A DNA stretch of 64,000 nt from UBA5314 sp964635975. Its GTDB lineage: Bacteria; Bacillota; Syntrophomonadia; Syntrophomonadales; Syntrophomonadaceae. The position numbers and the translations under genes were made by a program. The stretch spans positions 1 through 64,000 of the forward strand of contig CAZWPO010000003.1 in NCBI GenBank assembly GCA_964635975.1, given 5' to 3'. How positions within the stretch are numbered: the first letter of the stretch is position 1; every line of letters starts with the position of its first letter. A model generated the notes under the pieces. The model was given only the letters and a program-made list of their open reading frames with translations, had not been told where the DNA came from and made no database searches. This document shows positions 8,575 through 16,841 of the stretch, one piece after another.

Positions 8575-8601
8575 GGGGCGAAATATCCGCCCCATCCTTT
8601 T
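8575..8601 (+). terminator. Likely terminator after msrAB
   Basis: GGGGCG and CGCCCC form a perfect 6-bp stem with a 7-base loop. A modest T-rich tail (ATCCTTTTAT) follows. It overlaps the start region of the next promoter. Confidence 0.55.
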
Positions 8602-8605
8602 ATCA

Positions 8606-8614
8606 TGGTATAAT
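8606..8614 (+). promoter_or_regulatory. Extended -10 promoter for the redox cassette
   Basis: TGGTATAAT is a perfect extended -10 (TGn-TATAAT). No clear -35 is needed for such promoters. Transcription would begin near 8621, ahead of the CXXC mini-protein at 8656. This rules out a TTG start at 8614. Confidence 0.5.
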
Positions 8615-8655
8615 TGAAAAAATTATTAGACGGTATAAAAAGGAACGGACGCAAG

Positions 8656-8799
8656 ATGAGAAAGATCATTGCTAATCCGCAAATATTGCTTGTAATTGTG
8701 GGCCTGATGGCGCTAATTCTAGGTATTTTGAGTGGGGACGTACACCGCGTAATGGTTAAGGGTGCCACCGTTTGCCTGGAATGTATCGGCTTAGGTTGA
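8656..8799 (+). CDS. CD1871A-like CXXC mini-protein (single-pass membrane)
   Basis: The 47-residue protein has one hydrophobic helix (about 9-26) and a C-terminal CLEC motif (C40, C43). I recognise it as the small CXXC family typified by C. difficile CD1871A, which commonly sits beside a 4Fe-4S membrane protein and a thioredoxin-like protein; that is exactly the arrangement here. A redox relay role is inferred; no biochemical function is known to me. ATG 8656 is used because a longer frame from TTG 8614 would begin inside the promoter. The ribosome binding site (AGGAA, 8641-8645) is somewhat far. Confidence 0.75.
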   Translation: MRKIIANPQILLVIVGLMALILGILSGDVHRVMVKGATVCLECIGLG

Positions 8800-8812
8800 G
8801 CACGGGGGTCTT

Positions 8813-9673
8813 ATGGAGTTTAGAAGGCTTATTCAGTGGATCTCCGCGCTTATACATAATTCATATTTATATGGTTTTACCAGTTTGAAGATCTATCAAG
8901 GCCCGCTAAAGGGAATCTGTGTGCCGATATTAAACTGCTATTCTTGTCCCGGCGCAGTTGGATCTTGTCCGGTTGGATCTATGCAGGCTTCACTTGCATC
9001 CTGGGGCCAGCGTATCTCCCTGTATGTATTGGGGATGGTCACCATTGTGGGAGCTCTGGCGGGAAGGTGGGTGTGCGGGTGGTTGTGCCCTTTCGGGATG
9101 TTCCAGGAGCTCCTGGCCGGAATCGGCTCAAAAGACCGCCAGCGGAGGATGCCGCGGGGTCTTAGCCTGGTCAAGTATCCGATATTGCTGGCGACAGTGC
9201 TTTTGCCAGTAATATGGATAGGTTCTGACGGATTGGGCAGTGCCTACTACTGCCGATTCATATGTCCAGCCGGGACTCTTGAAAGCGGGATACCGCTGGG
9301 AATCGGCCGTTCTGAACTGCGTGCCCTGCTGGGCATCACTTTTTTATGGAAGCTGCTAGTTCTGGCCGGTATAATAGCTGCTGCCATGGTCTTCTTCAGG
9401 CCTTTTTGCCGGACGCTATGCCCGCTGGGCGCCTTCTACGGATTGTTTAACCCTATAAGCGTTTGGCGCCTGCAGAGAGAAGAAGGCTGCACCTCCTGTG
9501 GCATGTGTCGCTCCATATGCCCGATGGATATCGATGTGGTCGATAATCTCAACAGCTCTGAATGCATTCGCTGTCTACGATGTACCAATGCCTGTCCTGG
9601 TTCCCTGCTCCACTTTTCTGCGCAGGTCCGGATAGCGCCAGTCGAAATGCAGGCCGATGATAATATTAAATGA
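8813..9673 (+). CDS. NapH/MauN-like polytopic 4Fe-4S ferredoxin membrane protein
   Basis: This 286-residue membrane protein probably moves electrons across or along the membrane. It has about four hydrophobic segments (near 65-85, 120-138, 165-190 and a shorter one). It carries the NapH-type cysteine motifs CGWLCPFG and CRTLCPLGA, plus an unusual N-terminal CYSCPGAVGSCPVG. The C-terminus has two bacterial ferredoxin [4Fe-4S] motifs, CTSCGMCRSICP and CIRCLRCTNACP. It lies 13 bases after the CXXC mini-protein and 97 before the thioredoxin-like seleno-lipoprotein. The likely job is feeding reducing equivalents to that extracytoplasmic partner; this is inference from context. Confidence 0.82.
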   Translation: MEFRRLIQWISALIHNSYLYGFTSLKIYQGPLKGICVPILNCYSCPGAVGSCPVGSMQASLASWGQRISLYVLGMVTIVGALAGRWVCGWLCPFGMFQELLAGIGSKDRQRRMPRGLSLVKYPILLATVLLPVIWIGSDGLGSAYYCRFICPAGTLESGIPLGIGRSELRALLGITFLWKLLVLAGIIAAAMVFFRPFCRTLCPLGAFYGLFNPISVWRLQREEGCTSCGMCRSICPMDIDVVDNLNSSECIRCLRCTNACPGSLLHFSAQVRIAPVEMQADDNIK

Positions 9674-9770
9674 GCAAATATTACGAAAAATATTGAAAAT
9701 GGTGATTATAATCAAATAGAATTAATTAGTTAACGGCTGAAATATTGCTGAAGAATACTGGGGGCGGGTT

Positions 9771-10286
9771 ATGAGTAAGAAATATGCATATATACTGGTG
9801 CTAATACTAGTAGTCTTGATTGCCGCAGGATGTTTCCCTGCCGGACAGGATTCCGGCAATCAAATAATAACAAAGCCTGCAGCCGCGACCGCTTTTGTCC
9901 TAAAGGATATGCAGGATAAAGATGTGAATTTTCCAGCCGACTTTTCCGGCCAGAAGGTGGCTCTAGTCTTTTTTTCAAACACCTGACCGTCCTGCGTCAA
10001 GGAGGTGCTGCAGTTGCAGCCTTTGCTTGCTGAGTGGGAGAAGTCTTACGGCTTTAAACTGGTGATTATAAGCCCTGACAGCAGAAGCGAAATGCAAAAA
10101 TTTATCGAGAAGAATCATATAACTGCTACCACGCTTTTGGACCCGCATAGGAAGGTAATAAAACAGTATGGTGTCCAGAGCATACCGGCCGATTTTTTGA
10201 TTGGCAGGAACGGGCAGCTTGAGGAGTCATTCGTTGGTTGGGGTTCACAGAGCGTGGTTAAAATGGAAAAATGGTTGAAGAGCTAA
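9771..10286 (+). CDS. TlpA/ResA-like thioredoxin-fold lipoprotein with in-frame TGA, probable selenoprotein (UxxC)
   Basis: The frame runs 171 residues if TGA 9984-9986 is read as selenocysteine (Sec72). Residues 1-21 are a lipoprotein signal with lipobox IAAGC (Cys21), so the protein would be anchored outside the membrane. Before the TGA is a thioredoxin strand (KVALVFFSNT). After it comes PSCVKEV, so the active site reads U-P-S-C where relatives have C-x-x-C. The downstream half keeps the expected fold: FKLVIISPDS, a redoxin helix, then cis-Pro in VQSIPADFLI. A SECIS-like hairpin follows the TGA. Reading it as two truncated genes makes no sense, since neither part would fold. A recent Cys-to-stop mutation is the main alternative. 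It would reduce disulfides or peroxides using electrons from its two upstream neighbours. Confidence 0.8.
9998..10029 (+). promoter_or_regulatory. Candidate bacterial SECIS element
   Basis: The hairpin begins 11 bases after the TGA. The lower stem is CAAG/CUUG (9998-10001 with 10026-10029). A short middle stem is AGG/CUU (10003-10005 with 10021-10023). U10006 is bulged. The upper stem is a perfect 5-bp GCUGC/GCAGC, and the apical loop is AGUU (10012-10015). A bulged U below a short upper stem, with GU in the apical loop, is the arrangement SelB recognises in E. coli fdhF. Twenty-five bases separate UGA from the apical loop. Confidence 0.65.
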
Positions 10287-10406
10287 ATATTTACTGAATA
10301 TCAATAGTTAGCCGGAGTTCTTATGATTGGGAAACAATTTTATAATTTGTGGCAAGAACTGCTAAACTAATTAACAGAGCACTATGGTACAAGGAGGAAA
10401 ACGGTC

Positions 10407-12149
10407 ATGGGCAAGGAAAATTCCGAACTAGAGAAGGATGGAGCAGGAGAAGAAAGAGCAAAATTGGTCAATTTCATACAGAATATTATTGATGAAGATA
10501 AAATTCAGGGCAAAAACGCAGGGAAAGTACATACCCGCTTTCCACCGGAGCCAAACGGTTATTTGCATATAGGGCATGCCAAGTCGATTTGTTTAAATTT
10601 TGGCCTGGCAGCTACTAACCACGGTTTGTGCAATTTGCGTTTTGATGATACAAATCCCAGTAAAGAAGAAGTGGAGTTTGTTGATTCAATACAAGATGAT
10701 GTTAAATGGCTCGGCTTCAGCTGGGATGATCGTTTATTTTACGCGTCAGATTATTTCGAGGATCTTTACCAGTATGCCGAAGAACTGATAAAAGCCGACA
10801 GGGCCTTTGTGTGTGATCTGAGTGCACAGCAGATGAGGGAATTTAGGGGGACTCTTACCGAAGCGGGGATAGAGAGTCCCAATCGTAATCGTCCGATTGA
10901 AGAAAGCCTGGACCTGTTCAGAAGGATGAGAGCCGGTGAGTTTGAAGATGGAGCCATGGTTCTGAGGGCCAAGATCGATATGGCTTCACCTAATCTAAAT
11001 ATGAGGGATCCGGTGTTATACAGAATTCTACGATCGACCCATCATCGCACCGGCGATAAGTGGTGCATATATCCTATGTATGATTATGCCCATCCCCTGT
11101 CTGATGCTTTCGAAAACATCACTCACTCAGTATGCACCCTTGAATTTGCCGATCACCGTCCCCTGTATGACTGGTGCCTGGATGCGCTTCCGGTGAGCAA
11201 ATATCCGCGTGCAGTGGAGAGTCGTCCCACGCAAATAGAATTTGCCAGGCTGAATCTTTCTTACACGGTCATGAGCAAGAGAAAACTTCGCAAATTGGTG
11301 GAAGAAGGATATGTTTGGGGTTGGGATGACCCGCGTATGCCAACCATTTCCGGGCTTCGCCGGCGGGGTTATACACCGGCTGCGATCCGCGATTTCTGTG
11401 AGCGCATCGGAGTAGCCAAACGCAATAGCATGGTAGACTATGCCCTGCTGGAGCATTGCATCCGCGAAGATTTAAATGCTAGTGCCGCCCGGATTATGGC
11501 GGTTTTACGCCCACTCAAGATCATTATCGACAATTACCCCCAAGGACAGGTCGAGTGGTTGGAGACAGAAAACAATCCTGAAAATCCGGCTATGGGGACT
11601 AGAAAAATCCCATTTTCCAAGGAGATCTATATAGAACAGGAAGATTTTATGGAAGATCCGCCCAGAAAGTTTTTCAGGCTGCGACCGGGTGGGGAGATAC
11701 GCCTGAAGAGCGCCTACATAATCCACTGTGACCAGGTCATCAAAGATGCACATGGGCGGGTCACCGAACTGCATTGCTCATATGATCCCGAATCGAAAAG
11801 CGGAGGTGCAACAGCCGGACGAAAAGTAAAAGGAACGTCACACTGGGTGTCAGCATCTCATGCAGTTGAAGCAACAGTCAGGTTGTATGATCAGCTGTTC
11901 CTCTCAGAGGTGCCGGACAGCGAGGAAGGTGACGATTTTGCCAGCCAGCTAAATCCGAATTCGGTGGAGATCCTGGAAAACAGTATGCTGGAACCGGCTG
12001 TGCTTGAGGCTGAGCCGGGCAGCCGACACCAATTTTTGAGGCAGGGATATTTCTATATGGATCCTGTAGACAGCGTGAAAGGGAAGGCAGTTTTTAACCG
12101 AATAGTATCACTGCGTGACAGCTGGGCCAAGGCTCAAAAAACCAATTAA
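10407..12149 (+). CDS. glnS: Glutaminyl-tRNA synthetase
   Basis: The class I enzyme charges tRNA-Gln with glutamine. It has 580 residues. The HIGH motif (HIGH, 54-57) lies in PPEPNGYLHIGHAKS, and the KMSKS-equivalent is VMSKR (288-292). The RFDDTNP segment between them is typical of GlnRS rather than GluRS. The C-terminal half forms the two anticodon-binding barrels. AAGGAGG (10391-10397) lies nine bases before ATG 10407. Most Firmicutes make Gln-tRNA through GatCAB, so a true GlnRS suggests acquisition in this lineage. It is a single-gene unit. Confidence 0.96.
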   Translation: MGKENSELEKDGAGEERAKLVNFIQNIIDEDKIQGKNAGKVHTRFPPEPNGYLHIGHAKSICLNFGLAATNHGLCNLRFDDTNPSKEEVEFVDSIQDDVKWLGFSWDDRLFYASDYFEDLYQYAEELIKADRAFVCDLSAQQMREFRGTLTEAGIESPNRNRPIEESLDLFRRMRAGEFEDGAMVLRAKIDMASPNLNMRDPVLYRILRSTHHRTGDKWCIYPMYDYAHPLSDAFENITHSVCTLEFADHRPLYDWCLDALPVSKYPRAVESRPTQIEFARLNLSYTVMSKRKLRKLVEEGYVWGWDDPRMPTISGLRRRGYTPAAIRDFCERIGVAKRNSMVDYALLEHCIREDLNASAARIMAVLRPLKIIIDNYPQGQVEWLETENNPENPAMGTRKIPFSKEIYIEQEDFMEDPPRKFFRLRPGGEIRLKSAYIIHCDQVIKDAHGRVTELHCSYDPESKSGGATAGRKVKGTSHWVSASHAVEATVRLYDQLFLSEVPDSEEGDDFASQLNPNSVEILENSMLEPAVLEAEPGSRHQFLRQGYFYMDPVDSVKGKAVFNRIVSLRDSWAKAQKTN

Positions 12150-12191
12150 CATTAATGATAGGCCGGCCGGGCGGTCGCCTGATGAGTAATT

Positions 12192-12225
12192 AAGGGATCT
12201 GGCCAGATATCGGCCGGTCCCTTTT
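12192..12225 (+). terminator. Likely terminator after glnS
   Basis: AAGGGA (12192-12197) pairs with TCCCTT (12218-12223), with an inner GGCC/GGCC stem, and runs into four T. The T-run is short. The GGCCGGCC block at about 12163-12170 could offer an alternative pairing. Confidence 0.5.
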
Positions 12226-12413
12226 GTCATTTAACGTAACATACTTCTGAAGAATCGCTAGTCTACAATGTCAGCGATGAAAAAGATAGTTTCTGGCTGC
12301 AGGGAGTCTATGGAATATCTGGCACAAGCTGTGGATCACCTAAGATCCACACCAGGGAGATATCTTGAATTTCCAGATACATTTATAGAAAGCTTTAGAT
12401 TGTAGCACGGTAA
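12226..12413 (+). other. Intergenic stretch with nested inverted repeats
   Basis: No gene is seen. Three stems are visible. ATCGCT/AGCGAT pair at 12254-12259 and 12273-12278. TGTGGATC/GATCCACA is a perfect 8-bp stem at 12330-12337 and 12344-12351. TATCTGG/CCAGATA (12316-12322 with 12373-12379) encloses the second stem. No T-run follows, so these are not simple terminators. A folded RNA or a regulator binding site is possible. Confidence 0.35.
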
Positions 12414-12441
12414 TTGACAATAACTATAGACAATCTTTAAA
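12414..12441 (+). promoter_or_regulatory. Sigma-A-like promoter for the XRE regulator
   Basis: TTGACA (12414-12419), a 16-base spacer, and TTTAAA (12436-12441). The -35 is perfect and the -10 has four of six matches. Transcription would start about 45 bases before ATG 12492. Confidence 0.5.
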
Positions 12442-12491
12442 AAATGTTTTACTTTTTACCTAGTATATTTAACGCGGAAGCAGGTGTATTG

Positions 12492-12716
12492 ATGGAAAAT
12501 TATTTAAAGGTGTACCGGGCTCTGCACAAATTGACACAGGCCGATTTAGCTGAAAAGCTGGAGGTCAGCCGGGCCAATATAAGTGCTATTGAGCAGGGGC
12601 ATTACGACCCGTCACTGCGACTGGCATTCAAATTATCCAGGTTTTTCGAGGTCAGTATTGAAGATCTTTTTGTTTATAAGGAAGCCGGGCAGCTTAAGAA
12701 CCCTTCAATTAAGTAG
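12492..12716 (+). CDS. Small XRE-family HTH regulator (YgzD-like)
   Basis: This 74-residue protein is almost entirely one Cro/CI-type helix-turn-helix. LTQADLAEKLEVSRANISAIEQG covers helices 1-3, followed by the conserved YDPSLRLAFKLSRFFEVSIEDLF. Such proteins bind DNA as dimers and often control a neighbouring membrane gene. Here the next gene is cardiolipin synthase, 49 bases downstream. ATG 12492 aligns with family starts and has GCAGGTG upstream; a longer frame begins 48 bases earlier inside the leader. Target genes are not shown by sequence. Confidence 0.85.
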   Translation: MENYLKVYRALHKLTQADLAEKLEVSRANISAIEQGHYDPSLRLAFKLSRFFEVSIEDLFVYKEAGQLKNPSIK

Positions 12717-12765
12717 CTAGCAACAGGAAAAGTAATTTCATTATCAGAAACCGGGGGATAGGTCA

Positions 12766-14208
12766 ATGAGTGGATTATCTATCGTAGATATCTTGCTGGT
12801 TCTCAATTTAATATTCGTATTAACCGTGGTTATCTTTGAGCGGCGCCATCCTACATCTACCCTTACCTGGGTGCTGGCCTTGCTCTTCATTCCGGTAGCC
12901 GGCTTTATATTTTATTTATTTATAGGTCAGGATCTGCGCAAGAAGCGCTTGTTTTATTTAAAAGAAGAGGAAGAACGAATCCTCACCAACAACCTGATGC
13001 TTCAGGACGAGTCTATACACCGCAGAGCGCTTATTTTCAACAATCCACAAGCTGAAGAATACATGGATTTGATACATTTGCACTTAAATAGTGATCAAGC
13101 TCTGTTCACTCAGGACAACTCGGTTGAAATTTTTAATCGGGGAGATGATCTATTCCGCTTCCTTTTCGAAAAGCTCAAAAGCGCCCATAGCTCAATCCAT
13201 GCGCAGTTCTATATTATACGTAACGATTCGTTAGGCCGGGAATTTCTCAAAATTCTCTGCGAGAAAGCCAGAGAAGGGGTCAATGTCAAGCTATTGTATG
13301 ATGGAATGGGATGTATACGGCTTCCCCGCAAGTTTTTTGATCCTCTGAAGGAGGCAGGGGGGGAGGCTGAAGTATTTTATCGGCCTTTCTTGCCTTATAT
13401 AAATCTGCGCATCAATTATCGTAATCATCGCAAGATCTGTGTAATTGACGGGCAGGAGGGATTTGTGGGAGGATTTAACATCGGGGATGAGTATCTGGGC
13501 ATAACCAAGAGATTCGGATTTTGGCGCGATACCCATCTCTACATTCGCGGCAGCGCGGTAGATGCGCTTCAGTTAAGGTTTCTTTTGGATTGGAGATACG
13601 CATCAGGGCAGGATTATTCCATTGAAAAGGAATTTTTTATCAGTGGCAGGGGAAAGGGTCATACCGGTATTCAGGTAGTTGCCAGCGGCCCCGACTCCAA
13701 GTGGACTTCCATTAAGCACGGTTACTTGAGGTTAATCAATAAAGCTAAAAATAATGTATTTATACAGACACCTTATTTTATTCCGGATGAAACCATCCTG
13801 GAAGCTCTGAAGATGGCATGTCTGTCAGGTATAGATGTTAGACTGATGGTTCCAGGGAAAAAAGACCACCCCTTCGTGCACTGGGCATCTCTTTCTTATA
13901 TTGGTGAGCTACTGGAAGCGGGCGCAAGAGTATATATGTATGAGAACGGTTTCCTGCACAATAAAGTTCTGGTAAGCGACGGTTTTGCAGCAACAGTAGG
14001 CACAGCTAATATGGATATTAGGAGTTTTAGACTGAATTTCGAGGTAAATGCGTTTATTTATGATACTGAAATAGGGGCTAACCTTGAACAGACTTTTTAT
14101 GAAGATTTACAATACTGTCAGCAATATACCATGGATGAATACACGCAAAGAAAAAGGATGGTCAGAATAAAGGAAGCGTTTTCACGATTGCTGTCGCCTT
14201 TGCTCTAA
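12766..14208 (+). CDS. cls: Cardiolipin synthase (phospholipase D superfamily)
   Basis: The 480-residue membrane enzyme condenses two phosphatidylglycerol molecules into cardiolipin and glycerol. Two N-terminal helices (about 5-24 and 34-54) precede the catalytic part. It has two HKD motifs: H221-x-K223-x4-D228 (HRKICVID) and H398-x-K400-x4-D405 (HNKVLVSD), each followed by the expected GG(F)NIGDEY and GTANMD segments. Length and order match the Cls/ClsA family. Start is ATG 12766 after GGGGGATAG. Confidence 0.95.
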   Translation: MSGLSIVDILLVLNLIFVLTVVIFERRHPTSTLTWVLALLFIPVAGFIFYLFIGQDLRKKRLFYLKEEEERILTNNLMLQDESIHRRALIFNNPQAEEYMDLIHLHLNSDQALFTQDNSVEIFNRGDDLFRFLFEKLKSAHSSIHAQFYIIRNDSLGREFLKILCEKAREGVNVKLLYDGMGCIRLPRKFFDPLKEAGGEAEVFYRPFLPYINLRINYRNHRKICVIDGQEGFVGGFNIGDEYLGITKRFGFWRDTHLYIRGSAVDALQLRFLLDWRYASGQDYSIEKEFFISGRGKGHTGIQVVASGPDSKWTSIKHGYLRLINKAKNNVFIQTPYFIPDETILEALKMACLSGIDVRLMVPGKKDHPFVHWASLSYIGELLEAGARVYMYENGFLHNKVLVSDGFAATVGTANMDIRSFRLNFEVNAFIYDTEIGANLEQTFYEDLQYCQQYTMDEYTQRKRMVRIKEAFSRLLSPLL

Positions 14209-14259
14209 GGGAATCTATTAACAAGACGTTAAAGAGACAGCCGGAAGTGAGATATATTC

Positions 14260-14904
14260 TCAGGAAGATTCTCTATTTTTGTGGGGAACTATTCGCAGGG
14301 ACTGTATTTTTATATCTGGATTTAAGCTTAGGGTCGTAATGGAGTGCATAGTCCGGGGAGCATTCTCCTGATCAGACATTTTGCCGGACAAAAGGTCGAC
14401 GGAAGTATCACACCGGTCAGAATGATCACTGATTTGGTTCTGAAGGTCAAAATCTGTATTCCCAAAAAGGATTGGATTCTGTAAACGGCTTGAATCAGAA
14501 GAGGTTAAAGCAAACTGGAGCGAATCCAGCGTCTGTGAAATCTCTTCCATAAAGTTCTCCAGGCGCACCCGCAAATCGCTCAGTTCTTCCATCTTTCTCC
14601 GGATATCTTCATATACCCGGGCCTCCATCTGGCGAACTCTTTCCCGAGCCTGGTTTTCAACTCTCCTGGCCTGCGTCTGTGCGTTTAAAAGAACATCAGC
14701 GATTATATGTTCTTTTTCTTCAAATGCGTTCAGTCTCTCCTGCAATTCCATGACCCGGTTTTCGTATTTCTTACACTCCCGCCTTAAAATAGTAAGTTCC
14801 AACTCACTTTGCAGGGAGTCGACTTTTTGCTGCAGCTCGTCCTGCAAAGTCTCCATGTGTTTATGCTTACTGCCTAGCAAGCTACCAGTAGAGCGGTTCT
14901 TCAA
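14260..14904 (-). CDS. Coiled-coil protein, DivIVA-like middle region
   Basis: The 214-residue protein is dominated by coiled coil from about 15 to 130. The segment AFEEKEHIIADVLLNAQTQARRVENQARER resembles the second coiled coil of DivIVA-family proteins. The DivIVA N-terminal lipid-binding motif is not evident. The C-terminal 80 residues are polar and probably disordered. The start is TTG 14904, since AAGGAGGGG (14920-14912) precedes it by seven bases. It lies downstream of the exporter operon on the same strand but 231 bases away. A role in cell division or polarity is only suggested by the partial similarity. Confidence 0.6.
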   Translation of the reverse strand: MKNRSTGSLLGSKHKHMETLQDELQQKVDSLQSELELTILRRECKKYENRVMELQERLNAFEEKEHIIADVLLNAQTQARRVENQARERVRQMEARVYEDIRRKMEELSDLRVRLENFMEEISQTLDSLQFALTSSDSSRLQNPILFGNTDFDLQNQISDHSDRCDTSVDLLSGKMSDQENAPRTMHSITTLSLNPDIKIQSLRIVPHKNRESS

Positions 14905-15135
14905 CAGGATACCCCTCCTTGATAATCACGTAGACCGTCCTTGGAATTCCGACTTTCGACCATCCATGACCGGTCGGAGGGATTGGTACTTAAACTATGG
15001 ATCCACTTGAAAATCAGGGAAGTCTTGCCTAAAAATTGTTAATACCTAAGAATTATTATAAACAAACCATTAATTGGTGGGTAGCACTTTCTGCAAAAAG
15101 GCCCAAAAATCCTATATTACGCCAACAATCGACAA

Positions 15136-15717
15136 TTATGGTGCGGGATTCTGGGAGGAAGAAATGAAAGCCGCCAGTATAATTTTACTAAGTTGAAACG
15201 CCGCATCCTGAAAGGTAAATCCGTTGTCGATAATGAAATCAGGATTTAGAATCGCCTGTATAGATGCGAGGATGGCGGTTAATGCTATGCGGGGATCTAT
15301 GTCATTAAATGGTACCAGGTTATGCAGCGACGACAGGGAAGAAAATATATGACGGATACGGTCCTGCCTGAAAAGGTCGATCCTTTCCCACAAATGGGGA
15401 TAGAACCGGCGCAACTCATCCATAGAGCGGGGATTGAGGGTAAAACTACCCTGGGCTATGAGGTTAGCAAAAGCCAGGTTAACCAGCCTGGCAGGATCTT
15501 TTTCCTGTTCGAGCAAACGATCAACCGACTCGGCCATAGACCGCATGAAATAATCCAGGCAAGCTTCGATTACCGCGTCTTTCCCAGGGAAATAGCGGTA
15601 AAGCGTGCGCTTGCTCACTCCGGCCCGCTGCGCCAATTGGTTCATGGAGAAGCCGCGATAGCCGTATTCCATAATCAAAATCTGACATGCGTTTAATATT
15701 CTATCTACTGGCTTCAT
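15136..15717 (-). CDS. TetR-family transcriptional regulator
   Basis: The 193-residue protein has an N-terminal TetR helix-turn-helix (about 8-54), with GFSMNQLAQRAGVSKRTLYRYFPGKDAVIEA as the signature. The C-terminal ligand-binding domain is variable. It is the last gene of the exporter operon, 14 bases after the permease, so it most likely represses that operon and responds to an exported compound. ATG 15717 is preferred to TTG 15720 because of its better distance from GGGGGG. Confidence 0.9.
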   Translation of the reverse strand: MKPVDRILNACQILIMEYGYRGFSMNQLAQRAGVSKRTLYRYFPGKDAVIEACLDYFMRSMAESVDRLLEQEKDPARLVNLAFANLIAQGSFTLNPRSMDELRRFYPHLWERIDLFRQDRIRHIFSSLSSLHNLVPFNDIDPRIALTAILASIQAILNPDFIIDNGFTFQDAAFQLSKIILAAFISSSQNPAP

Positions 15718-15731
15718 CAACAGCCCCCCGT

Positions 15732-16841
15732 CTAGCTAACAGTCTTTCGAAATCTCAATGTACTGAAGGTCACAAAGACCAGGGAGAAGGTCAGCAGAAC
15801 AGCTACCTGTCCAGTCAGATATTGAAACCCGATGCCTTTTAAAACAATTCCGCGTATTATATCCAAATAGTAGGTTAAAGGGATCACACAGCTGATGTAA
15901 TAAATAATTTTCGGCATACCGTCCCTTGGGAAGAGAAATCCCGACAGCATTATACTGGGTAGCATTATCATAAAAGCCAATTGAAAAGCCTGCATCTGGT
16001 TGCGAGCGATGTTGGATACCATTAAGCCCATGCCCAGAGAGGCGGTAATGAAGAACAGGGTCAGCACATAAAGTTCCAACAGGCTCCCCCGGATGGGGAC
16101 GTCAAAGACCAGTACACCCACCAGTAGAGCAACTGTAATCTGCGCGTAGCCCAGCACAATGTAAGGAATGATTTTGCCCATCATTAGTTCGATAGGTTTG
16201 ATCGGGGTCACGATGAGCTGCTCCAGGGTTCCCCGTTCTCGCTCACGGACGATGGCGGCTGCTGTTATAATAACCATGGTCATGGTGACGATGATACCCA
16301 GTATGGCGGGAACCATATAGTAAGCAGTTATTCCGTCGGGATTATACCATGGCCTGACCCGGATGTCATAAGGCGCACCGCTGATATTCAACTGGTCCAT
16401 TATTATTTCCTGGGATTTGAGAAGCCCGATGGCATTTGCGGTGGCCACAGCCTGGTTGGCAACCATATTGTCGCTGGCATCAACCATGACCTGGACCTGA
16501 CTGGGCTCCCGGCTCATCACTCCCCTGGCGAAGTCAGGGGGTATGATTATTCCCACTTTGGCCTGTCCACTGTCGATATAGCTCGTGACATCGTCGTAAC
16601 TGCGGGCGGCATAATTGATATCGAAGTAGCCTGACGAGCTGAACGCACTGAGAAGATCCCGGCTCTGTTCAGAGAGGGATTGATCGAAGACAATGGTGGA
16701 AATGTGCTTAACCTCGGTCTGAATGGCATAACCGAATAAGAGCAACTGTATTAGAGGGATGATTAACACCAGGCCCAGTGTCATGCGATCCCGGCGCATT
16801 TGAATGAATTCTTTTCTCAATACTGCCAGCATTCTGCTCAT
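15732..16841 (-). CDS. ABC-2 exporter permease (YbhR/YbhS type)
   Basis: The 369-residue membrane protein has one N-terminal helix (about 20-38), a large extracytoplasmic domain (about 40-175), and five helices in the C-terminal half. The motif ERERGTLEQLIVTPI just after the second helix is typical of ABC-2 drug exporters. Its start overlaps the stop of the ATPase gene by four bases (ATGA), showing translational coupling. E. coli YbhFSR has two different permeases, but only one is present here, so it probably works as a homodimer. Confidence 0.88.
   Translation of the reverse strand: MSRMLAVLRKEFIQMRRDRMTLGLVLIIPLIQLLLFGYAIQTEVKHISTIVFDQSLSEQSRDLLSAFSSSGYFDINYAARSYDDVTSYIDSGQAKVGIIIPPDFARGVMSREPSQVQVMVDASDNMVANQAVATANAIGLLKSQEIIMDQLNISGAPYDIRVRPWYNPDGITAYYMVPAILGIIVTMTMVIITAAAIVRERERGTLEQLIVTPIKPIELMMGKIIPYIVLGYAQITVALLVGVLVFDVPIRGSLLELYVLTLFFITASLGMGLMVSNIARNQMQAFQLAFMIMLPSIMLSGFLFPRDGMPKIIYYISCVIPLTYYLDIIRGIVLKGIGFQYLTGQVAVLLTFSLVFVTFSTLRFRKTVS

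Noticed and set aside
9771..9986. Two separate small genes or a simple nonsense pseudogene at the thioredoxin-like locus
   Set aside because: The two halves are in the same frame, together complete one fold, show no other lesion, and the TGA replaces precisely the catalytic Cys with a SECIS-like hairpin behind it. A point mutation cannot be excluded without the genome's Sec machinery.
15322..15696. Plus-strand 124-codon frame opposite the TetR gene
   Set aside because: It is antisense to a clear TetR protein, with no ribosome site or family match.
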